A stretch of DNA of 64,000 nucleotides from assembly GCA_027886185.1 (NCBI GenBank), contig WOAB01000041.1:3224001-3288000 (forward strand), written 5' to 3'. The stretch is from Rheum nobile. Lineage: Eukaryota > Streptophyta > Magnoliopsida > Caryophyllales > Polygonaceae. Under the pieces are notes generated by a model. That model had not been told where the DNA came from and made no database searches. It saw only the letters and a program-made list of their open reading frames with translations. Below are positions 10,824 through 18,800 of the stretch, in pieces; position 1 is the first letter of the stretch, and each line of letters opens with the position of its first letter. A program made the position numbers and the translations under genes.

Positions 10824-13022
10824 CTGTTAGTTGTGGTAGTTCGGAGCGTGAACACTATATATGTCCATACGAAGACGATTCTTTCCTTGTACGGGTCAAG
10901 CCAGTTTTTTTGTACATACTGGAGACATTTTGGAGATTTCCTCCAATCATACTGAATCTTCTTCAGTGTTGCTTCATACCCTTGTATGGTCGTTTCCTTG
11001 AAGAGTTTCATGCAATCGTTAGAAAACGTTGTGCCCCTAAACTTGTCCATGGCCTTTTTCCCGAAGTCTTCAATATTCTTCCTCACATGCCGCCTACATA
11101 GAAGGAATTTTGCATCTGGAAACTGCTTATCTAAGGCATTCATCAACGCCTTCTCCCGATCAGTGACCAAACATGTGGGTGCTCGTTGCACCTTGACAAA
11201 CATTTTTTAAAGTTGTTCTATAGCCCACTTGTAACTCTCTTCGTCCTCATGCTCCAGAAACGCCCCGGCAATATTGTAGTTTTTCCAAACAGATGTGATG
11301 CCGACAATTTCAAGGAAGGGCAAATTATAACTGCACACATAATGAGTGTGTTATGGCATGCTAATGATCACATGAACAAGTGAAGAATATAATAGATATG
11401 TGTGTTACTAACCAGTTAGTTGCGTATGTAGAGTCCAGCAACACAATGTACGGAAATGCCTTCAGCAGAGACAACTGGTCCGGGCTTACGAAGAAGATAT
11501 CTGTTATCTTGTTGGTCTCCTTATTGAATCTATGCTCCACGAAGTATCCCTTCTCATTGCACTCATAGAAGAAATGTTGCACAATTGTTCTTCCTTCCAT
11601 GCCCTTCTTTCGTATCTCATGCATGATGTTGTACACTTGCTTCATCTTAGTCAAGTTTCCTGGGGACGACCTGATTGTAGTATGAATCTTTTGAGGCTTG
11701 CAATGATTGACTGTCATCACCCTAATAATCTCCTTCTCTTCAGCATTTGGTCGCCCAACTAATGCATGACCATACAAATTCTCATTTATCACATGATTGT
11801 GAGTTCCATGTTGTACACTGATCTTCCACGATCCTTTTGGCCCTTCTTTAAGCCTCAACATGAAGGGACACCCACACTTCTTCGACCTTGTGATGTCTCT
11901 CACTTGGTCAGCTTGTTTAGGCACGTTTTGTCAATGCCTATCACACGGTAACCAAGTCCCCCCCAAGGGCCGAAGGGGTGGAAGGTTTAGTCCTCCACTT
12001 TTTGATGCAGAAGTGTTGACACATAGCCATCTCCCGCGCCCACATAAATGCTTCTTCTCTAGACTCCCAGATTTGATCAATTGTGAAGAACTTTGAATAA
12101 TCAGCAGAGACGAAAACATCCTCTTCTGGTGGTACACTAAACTGAGGCTGTGTGTGTAGGGATGGAAAGCAAAAGTGTGGGGTAGCATGAGATAAAGATG
12201 CTTCTGGAGGCGAAACACTATAGTCAAACGATCCAAGTGAGAAGGATGGTATATCTGTGTTCCATTCTGGCAGCGGTTGATGAGGTGTTTCCCAAACAGA
12301 AAATGTCTTTTGTGGGGTGCTCCAGTCATCGAGGGAAATATTGTTTAATCCCTCGTACAAATAATAGTTCGTCTGCATACACATGGAATCATCTCATCAA
12401 GTAGTGAACTAATTATAAACTGTAAAATCATAATTCCCTTTAAGAAAGCAGATTCTGCTAAATGGCACAGTTTGTGACAAATGTGCCATAACCCGTGCCA
12501 TTTTACAGAAGGGACTTAACAACCAGTATCTGGTTATGGGTTCACACGTAACGTGTAAGGATGTTCCACACGTTACGTGTGAAACATCCCCACACGTTAC
12601 GTGTTGAAGAGTCCCACATGTTACGTGTTGAAGAGTCCCACACGTTACGTGTTGAAGAGTCCCACACGTTACGTGTGAACAATCTTGTCACAGAACGCGT
12701 GGAACTATTCTTCAATGTAATGAGCATCTCGCATTCTAAACCCTAAATCCTAGAAATAAAATCTAGTATCTAAAACTTTGTTTGTAATTCCTAAACAATA
12801 AAAGTCAAGTTCAAAACTTACAAAATCTAGCATGTGAAACTTGGTTAAACCCTAAACAATGTCTAGTTTTCTAAACCCTAAACATAAAGCTAAAAACTTT
12901 GAACATGTTCAAAACAAAAAAAATGCTTCATTTTAACTTTAAATAACAGAAATTACCTCATTCGAAAGTGGAATATCTTCGACATTGTTGTTCCAATACT
13001 CGTTGTTATTCGTATTGTCCAT
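10824..13022 (-). pseudogene. MULE transposase, FAR1-like, broken and C-terminally truncated
   Basis: Likely exons on the minus strand are 13022-12957 (22 codons starting MDNTNNNEYW, donor GAG|GTAATT), 12372-11413 (acceptor TATGCAG|ACG) and 11330-10824 (82-bp intron, GTTAGT...TGTGCAG). Exon 2 encodes a FAR1/WRKY-GCM1-type zinc region (KKCGCPFMLRL ... THNH) and the first catalytic Asp in VLLDSTYATN. Exon 3 holds the second Asp (CLVTDREKALMNA) and the CRRHVRKNIE helix region of MULE transposases. Breaks: a frameshift near 11945-11960, a stop at 11931-11933 and a stop at 11207-11209. The segment with the third catalytic residue (Glu after TTTTNR) is missing. Cluster 3 of the palindrome lies inside intron 1. 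Confidence 0.85.
12542..12680. repeat. Palindrome cluster 3 (6 copies)
   Basis: Six copies of the CACACGTTACGTGTG palindrome at about 22-26 bp spacing lie within the first intron of the transposase gene. Several copies are separated by the same GAAGAGTCC spacer, so part of the cluster grew by tandem duplication. Confidence 0.85.
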
Positions 13023-13184
13023 TTTTTTTTTGCAAAAATTGAGAGTGTAAAAACAAATTTTGGAGTGTTTCAAATGAAGGTTTAGGCTCGAAATGGTGGG
13101 TTAGCCGGGGAAGATGAAGGGGACCATTAATTCAGTTAGGTGGGGACAAGATGGTTAATTCAATGCGTTTTGCAACAGACCGAA

Positions 13185-13249
13185 CCACACGTTACGTGTG
13201 AGAATCATCCACATGTAACGTGTGAGCATCATCCACACGTAACGTGTGG
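13185..13249. repeat. Palindrome cluster 4 (3 copies)
   Basis: Three copies spaced 24 bp apart lie between the transposase start (13022) and the zf-GRF gene, where both promoters would be. Confidence 0.85.
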
Positions 13250-13256
13250 GCATCAG

Positions 13257-13400
13257 AGTTAGGGTTAGGGTTTAGGGTTTTTGGGAGTGTTTAGGGTTTA
13301 GGGTATATTATTTAGGGTTTAGGGTATATTATTTAGGGTTTAGGATTTATGATTTAGGGTTTAGGATTTATGATTTAGGGTTTAGGGTATAGGGTTTAGG
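13257..13400 (+). repeat. Interstitial telomere-like tract (TTTAGGG)
   Basis: About 145 bp are dominated by TTTAGGG and TTAGGG units with degenerate TATATTA and ATTTATGA interruptions. TTTAGGG is the usual plant telomere unit. The tract sits in the intergenic region of the MULE, directly after palindrome cluster 4. Further AAACCCTAAA motifs (telo-box type) occur at about 12737-12890 in the transposase intron. Confidence 0.88.
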
Positions 13401-13541
13401 ATAAAAGGCTCATGACTACAACTGTATACAACTATATATTACAGTTGGTTATTAGATGTCAATCAGATTTCTTTTTTTTGAGGTTGGTTATTAGCTGTCA
13501 AACACATTGCTTTTTCAATATATAAGAAGCATTAGGATTGT

Positions 13542-14015
13542 TTGTTCAATACAACAAGTCCAACACAAGCGACGCTCGAAGATACATTTTTTGGTAAGCT
13601 TCTTCTTCCAGTTTCTTTCGATTTATTAACCCTAATTTTTTATATTAATGGATTCATGATATTTGTAGCAAACCAAACACTACAACAAATATTGGTATCT
13701 TCATCCAAACCATCAACATACGCAGATAAGCTATGCTATTGTAATTTGAAAGTTGTTGTCCGAAGTTGGGATTTGCAGTGGAACTACGGAAGGAGGTATT
13801 TGGGATGCCCAGAAATGGGGTGTTGTTTCAGGGAGTGGATTGATCCAATGTACGAGGACAGGGCACACGCGGTTATTCGACAACAATGGCAGGAAAAACA
13901 AGATCTTGTTAAGGAGAATCAAGATCTTGTAAAGCAAAATCAAGATCTTCTTAAAGATTTTGATAACATTCGTAGGTATAACCTCAAACTACTAAATGAT
14001 ACACATCAGAGGTGA
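13542..14015 (+). CDS. zf-GRF coiled-coil protein carried by the MULE
   Basis: The C-terminal part of this frame is a GRF-type zinc finger: CYCNLKVVVRSW, then GRRYLGCP, then CCFREWID, giving the expected C-x-C ... GRR-x2-GC-P ... C-F-x-W-D pattern. A coiled coil follows, with repeats of KENQDLVKQNQDLL, ending at TGA 14015. GRF fingers bind nucleic acid in other proteins and are frequent in plant transposon ORFs. The real start is unclear: the frame opens without ATG, the first in-frame ATG is near 13653, and a GTAAGC...TTTGTAG pair (about 13592-13669) could be an intron just upstream of the finger. The role in transposition is unknown. Confidence 0.65.
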   Translation: MFNTTSPTQATLEDTFFGKLLLPVSFDLLTLIFYINGFMIFVANQTLQQILVSSSKPSTYADKLCYCNLKVVVRSWDLQWNYGRRYLGCPEMGCCFREWIDPMYEDRAHAVIRQQWQEKQDLVKENQDLVKQNQDLLKDFDNIRRYNLKLLNDTHQR

Positions 14016-14485
14016 TTAATGTCGTATCTTTTGTGTAATGTTGTTCATGTACTATCAACCTTTGTAGGGAGCAAGCAAATTTAGCAAACCAGAGATATCA
14101 TATAAAGTGAACGTTTACCAGAGACTATCCTAATTTCTTCAAACGCTAAAGCAATGTCATATATTTTCTCTTATTTTTTCTAAGTTTATGAACAACTTGT
14201 GTTCTTTCCTGTATTGTGTGTTCAATGTGGTTGTAGTCAACCAGCGTAATGAACAATTTGTTTTTTTTCTTCTAGGTTCATTATTTTGTATTGTTTTTTT
14301 ATTAATATTAGATAAAAGTTGGGCAATGGGGGTAACCCTCCCCTAATGCCTATTTACAAATCATACACAACATTCATACACAACATTATAATATGATTCA
14401 TACACAACATTGAAACACAAATAAATACTAAAAATAAACAATAATATTTATACAACATCCACAACATTATAATATATTAAAATAA
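14016..14485. other. MULE 3' flank of zf-GRF gene, no further gene
   Basis: AT-rich sequence with short CATACACAACATT repeats (about 14370-14470). It probably holds the 3' untranslated region of the zf-GRF gene. No ORF is supported. Confidence 0.5.
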
Positions 14486-14597
14486 CCACACGTAACGTGT
14501 GGTTAGGCTCCACACGTAACATGTGGTTAGGTTCCACACGTAACGTGTGGTTATGTTCCACATGTTACGTGTGGTTAGGCTCCACACGTTACGTGTG
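14486..14597. repeat. Palindrome cluster 5 (5 copies)
   Basis: Five copies of CCACACGTAACGTGTGG-type palindromes, separated by GTTAGGCT-like spacers, lie just inside the right end and mirror cluster 1 at the left end. Confidence 0.88.
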
Positions 14598-14598
14598 G

Positions 14599-14623
14599 AG
14601 CCTATGCGCCGAAAGTAATCGTG
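14599..14623 (-). repeat. Right terminal inverted repeat of MULE
   Basis: Contains CCTATGCGCCGAAAGTAA, the inverse of the left-end motif. It is followed by TAATTATA, the second copy of the target duplication. Confidence 0.75.
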
Positions 14624-14804
14624 TAATTATATCTCCAATAAAAATGGAGCAGAGGCGAGATCTATAATGATAGAGTCGGAAGTGATCATTCTTGATTCGA
14701 CAAAAAAAAAGAGTCAGAGGTGATGAATGAGCTGTGATTCGTGAAGTGATATCCGTAAATCATCCAATTCCCAATTTCCCATCCGTAAGACATGAAAAAC
14801 ATTA

Positions 14805-16002
14805 CGAAAATTTCGCCCGGTACCCTTGAGATTTTGCGTAATTCGCGAAATGCCCAGAGGTATGGTATATTTCGTGTGGTACCCTTAAGCTTATGAAAAT
14901 TTTTGCCAAATACCCTCATTGATATGCTCAGTTAGTAATTCCGTTAATTCAAAAAAAAGGAAAAAAAAATAGAAAACATTATCAGGGGAGAGCCACTTGG
15001 TCTCCTCCTCGGCCGCAATCTTCCGCCAAGCTCTCATCGTCTCCTCCTCGGCCGCAATCTTCGCCGGATCTCTCTTGCCGACGGTAAGGCATTAGAGAGG
15101 AGCTCAAGCGTCGTCTCCTCCTCGTCTTCTCCTCGGCGATATCTGGCGCTGAAACTGAAGTCGGATCTGGCGATATCCTTGTCGTCTCCTCCTCGTCTCC
15201 TCCTCGCAGTCGACTCCTCCGGCGGGATCGAAGTCGGATCCATGGATTTCAACCTCTCCACCCCTAAACCTCTCCACCCCTGCGACGGGATCCGTGGATT
15301 TCAGCCGAAGCTGAAGAGCTCCGGCAAGAAGAAGAAGAAGACGACAACGACGCCGGCGATTGTTACGATTTCCAATGCCATGTGTAAGGTGGATCTCCGG
15401 GAGCCGATTGCTACGTTTGTGCAGGAGGAGTCCGACCTAGCTGGTGGTCGTTGGAAGAGGACGAACGCGCACGACTCTATGGAGGAGGAAGCGACCAAAT
15501 CGGCGACCGGCGACAGTTCTGGTGGCGAAGAGGAGGGTGGTGGCGGCGACGACTTTTGTTTCAATTCCGGCGGATGGAGGCGGCGGAGGGGGGGGAGGAA
15601 CGGGAGCCGGAGGAGGTGTGGCGGAGGGAGATTCGATTGGATCGAGGGAGGAGGCTTTGGGGAGGAGAAGGGAGAGGTTGAATTGGCGGTGGAAATTGGG
15701 GGAGAGGGAGACGGAGGAAGCCTTGGTCGGTGGTGGCACGGTGGGAGAGGCCTTGGACGGAGGCGCAGAGGGAGAGCCACTTGGTCGGCGGCAACACGAC
15801 GAGCGACGAGCTCCACCCTTTCTCTCTTCGTCCTCTCTAGAGGAGAGCCACTTTTTTGCACTAATGTTTTGTTAACGTTGGTTTAACGGGAAGGGCATTT
15901 GACAAAAAAATAGAAAGTTCAAGGGTACCACACGAAATATACCATACCTCTGGTTATTTCGCGAATTACGCAATACCTCGAGGGTACCAGGCGAAATTTC
16001 TG
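14805..16002. mobile_element. Pack-MULE-type element, 1198 bp
   Basis: A 9-bp duplication AAAACATTA lies at 14796-14804 and 16003-16011. The ends are inverted repeats of about 110 bp (14805-14915 and 15890-16002), sharing CGTAATTCGCGAAAT, GAGGTATGGTATATTTCG and TGTGGTACCCTT. Length of repeats and 9-bp duplication fit the Mutator superfamily. No transposase is present. The interior (about 15000-15880) is very GC-rich, unlike all surrounding DNA, which is typical of Pack-MULEs that carry captured host gene pieces. Confidence 0.75.
15000..15886 (+). other. GC-rich captured sequence in Pack-MULE, origin unknown
   Basis: The interior opens with two tandem copies of TCTCCTCCTCGGCCGCAATC (about 15000-15062). 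A plus-strand frame from 15179 (MSSPPRLLLAVDSSGGIEVG) runs to 15886 with a methionine-led segment at 15241 (MDFNLSTPKPLHP), a Lys-rich stretch and a Gly/Arg-rich tail. Open frames exist in several registers on both strands, as expected for GC-rich DNA, so coding is not established. I do not recognise the donor gene. Confidence 0.4.
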
Positions 16003-16011
16003 AAAACATTA

Positions 16012-16426
16012 ACTTACGGCTCGTTCAGCATCTCTTATTTGAGGCTAAAGTTGACTTAATTTTTCCAATAAGTTCACGGGCTTAAGGGTTTGTTTGGTAT
16101 TCTATTTATAAAGACATTTTCACAAAAAAATATTTTTTTCACCTTTCTCACAGTCTAGAAATCTATATAAAGTTTATTATTTTATATTAATATGGAAGCT
16201 TTTGTTTTACAAAACAAAAAAATAAATTTTTTTATCCAAAAAGTTGTAAAAATTATTTAAAAAGTTGTTTACATATAATTTTTTTTGAAGAGAAACAAGT
16301 TTCTTCTTCAAGAGATTGCACAAGAATCAAGGTTGGTTTCTCTTACATAAAGCTTACACATAATTCATTTTTCTTTATTTTAATTTGTTTAAGAAACTCC
16401 TAACATCACCATTGTGGATACTCTAA
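16012..16426. other. AT-rich spacer between two small transposons
   Basis: No ORF or RNA gene seen. GGCTCGTTCAGCA near 16019 resembles ends of plant DNA transposons but I could not pair it. Confidence 0.45.
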
Positions 16427-17464
16427 GGGAGCGTTCGGCACCGACAAGGCTTATCGGAGTTTATCGGGGATGATCTTTTCTGAAACTCGGGCCGAAAAAA
16501 TAAGTTTCATCTTCCAACTTATGGGGTTGAACTCAAGAGGCTTATCAAAATCATTTCCAAATTGCCCTTCTTTCTACCCGATATCGCGAACTTTCAAAGT
16601 GCCTGGTGTTGACTCTCTGAAAATCGACATTAAAAACTGCGACTTGGAGATGATCCTTGCATTCGGCTTCTCGTAGAGGTAAACCCAATTCTATCGGTTT
16701 TCATGTCGGTAGTATGCTCTTTGGAGAATGAAGACTCGAAGCTTCGATGCTTTGGTGCTTTCCGAGAACGAAGACTCGAAGCTTCGGTGCCGACTCTCTG
16801 AGAATCGACATCGAAGACTGCAGGTTGGAGCTGATCCTTGCATCCGGCTTCTCACCGTAAATAAAATCCCCAATTTGCCGATTTTTATGTCGATTTTATG
16901 CTCTTCGGAGTAGGATTGTTGGTCGTTATCCAGGAGAGTGAACTCCAACTCGAAGAACGAGTCTTCCTCCTCAACAACCGACTCCAACCACTTGTCATCG
17001 GCAGCGACGATGAACTCAGCAACTATAGGATCTTCGTAACCAGCAACTCTGGCAGTAGAGGTTTTCCATAACTTGAGAAGTGCAAAAGTCTCCATGGGAG
17101 AGAAAGGAAAGAAATGTGGGAGAGAAGCTTCCTCTATCGAGCTTCAAATGTGGGAGAGGAGAGGAGAGGAGTTTTGAATGTGGAAGAAACCCTAAAAAGG
17201 GAAGAAACAACCAAAATTTGGGCGAAAATGTAATATGTACCCCTCACAAAATTTAATTAAGGATAAATTTGTAATTTTTATGTAAAATTTAGACTAGATA
17301 AGTCATTGTTACCGAACAAACAATAATGCTTCAGCCCTTATACTCAGCTTTCATCTCAGCTCAATTAAGCCTCCAACTTTAATTCTTTCATTCAGCTTCA
17401 TCCCAATTTAGCCTCTACTTCAGCCTCAACCCCAATAAGTCTTAGCCATACCGAACAGACCATT
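16427..17464. mobile_element. Non-autonomous inverted-repeat element with gene fragment
   Basis: The left end (TAAGGGAGCGTTCGGCACCG, from 16424) and the inverse of the right end (TAATGGTCTGTTCGGTATGG) align over about 40 bp with the same layout (..GTTCGG....AAGRCTTATYGGRGTT). No transposase is present. The interior holds a fragment resembling a host gene (16915-17095) and an imperfect duplication of roughly 180 bp (compare 16624-16676 with 16805-16856). The target duplication could not be settled, so the superfamily is open. Confidence 0.5.
16915..17095 (-). pseudogene. Captured fragment like a membrane-associated kinase regulator
   Basis: On the minus strand the frame starts METFALLKLWKTS and reaches an acidic stretch then DSFFELEFTLLDND by about residue 60. 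An N-terminal METFxLLKxW followed by acidic residues and FFELEF recalls the start of plant MAKR (membrane-associated kinase regulator) proteins, which act in brassinosteroid signalling at the plasma membrane. The frame then runs into unrelated sequence and the duplicated block. It looks like a truncated copy of a 5' exon. The identification is from memory of the family pattern and is tentative. Confidence 0.4.
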
Positions 17465-17847
17465 AATCTATTGAGAAAAAGCATAAAATCACCCTTTGAC
17501 CACATTTGTTTTCAAAAAAACACCATTTATAACAGTCATTGCATAAAACCACCCTTTATTGAATTTATTTGCAAACAACCACCTCTTTTCATATTCTGTC
17601 AAATTGGTTGTTAAATATGAGAAAGATTAAAAAACCCTTCATAAACCACCCCTTATTTTTTTTAATTTCAAATCTATTAGAATGCAAGACATATGGACTT
17701 CTTGACTTTGGCAAATTCCAGTAGCACGTGAATCTGGTAGGAGGGCCTTCATTTTTTTACAAGTTTTTCATTCAAAAATAATGTAAAGCTAATAAAAACC
17801 GATACTTCAATTAAAAACCGCATTAATCACTTGCAAACATCCGACAC
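17465..17847. other. AT-rich intergenic DNA, nothing recognised
   Basis: Contains repeated ACCACCCTTT motifs near 17490-17600 but no ORF or repeat boundary that can be supported. Confidence 0.5.
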
Positions 17848-17852
17848 CATAT

Positions 17853-18778
17853 TGTAGGAGTTGGGACTCCGTCTTGGTCAGTTCCTCTGAAATGCTGAAT
17901 CTTCAGATGGAGGGAACTGTTCTCTGGAGGCGCTGAGTTCCTCTTGTGGATGTTGATGTAGATGACAGCACATCGATAGATCAATCATATGCAACAAGAT
18001 CTTGATATCGGTTTGAATCGTGGTGAACCACTTTCCGAAATCAATATTTCGCCCCTTATATAGCCTTAGGGAATCCACGAAATTTGAAGTGAGATAATAC
18101 AAACCAATCAGTTCCAATCAAGGCTCATGAAAGGAACTGAACTTTAAAGTTTATGTAATAATGGATTTGAGACTTTCAGCAAGTTCTGTAGAATCACAGG
18201 TTACTTGTGTAACACCAACACTAAATCCTGAAATCCTTTATATAGGCATTAGGGAGAACTTCCAGAATCAGTTACGAAAGTTAAGGGAAGTTACAGCGGC
18301 AGTTGAAAACGGTTACCAACTGATTTCAGCGGTTATCAACCATTCCCAACCGACCCACAACAGTTACCAACGGTTACTAACAGTTACAAAGTAGTTATGA
18401 CGGTTATAGCGGTTACAAAGTTGGTTTTACCAACAGTTACAAGCACATTAAACACGTGCCAAGAAAATCAACCAGCCATACACATGTGTCTAGTCCCGTA
18501 GAAGGGAAATAACACTCAGTTCCCTTCACAAGAAGTGAACAAACATCTAGTTCCCTTTCCTGAAACTATTTCCAGGGAACTAGAGCTTTTTACAAGTTGT
18601 TTCAAGGGAACTTGACCCTTACATGTAACATATACTTTGTTTTCCTCTAGAACTCAAGTCGTTTACACAAGCGTGTACTCCACACACCCGAGCTCGTGTT
18701 ATAACGAAATGAGTTCCCTTAGTGTCGCATGAATCCCGATCACACTAAATTGCAATGATTTCACTAAAATCACCAACA
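17853..18778 (-). repeat. 3' LTR of element I
   Basis: TGTAGGAGTTGG to CACCAACA on the plus strand. A TATA sequence CCTATATAAAGG (minus strand) lies at 18235-18246. Confidence 0.9.
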
Positions 18779-18800
18779 ATCCTCCCCCATTTTAGTGTAA
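18779..18800 (-). other. Polypurine tract of element I
   Basis: The minus strand reads AAAATGGGGGAGGAT directly before the 3' LTR. Confidence 0.75.

Larger units (their letters stand above)
9951..14623. mobile_element. MULE DNA transposon with two divergent genes
   Basis: This 4673-bp element is flanked by an 8-bp duplication TAATTATA (9943-9950 and 14624-14631; a ninth base mismatches). The ends share a short inverted repeat (core TTCGGCGCATAGG at both). Inside are a Mutator-type transposase gene on the minus strand, a zf-GRF gene on the plus strand, a telomere-like tract between their starts, and five clusters of a 17-bp palindrome. Short terminal repeats with many internal binding-site-like repeats recall VANDAL-type MULEs. 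The transposase is broken and lacks its C-terminus, so this copy is non-autonomous. Confidence 0.85.

Noticed and set aside
12542..12680. CRISPR-like array of palindromic repeats
   Set aside because: Same palindrome occurs in five clusters inside a MULE, spacers are short and partly duplicated, and no cas genes exist in this eukaryotic sequence.
13257..13400. A real chromosome end
   Set aside because: Units are degenerate and short, and it lies inside a transposon with intact flanks.
15301..15861. Minus-strand Pro-rich ORF (186 codons) as a gene
   Set aside because: GC-rich Pack-MULE interior is open in several registers on both strands; no domain is recognisable.
18161..18394. 77-codon ORF repeated at 23293-23526 as a conserved gene
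   Set aside because: It is part of the two LTRs of element I, so its identity comes from LTR duplication, not selection.
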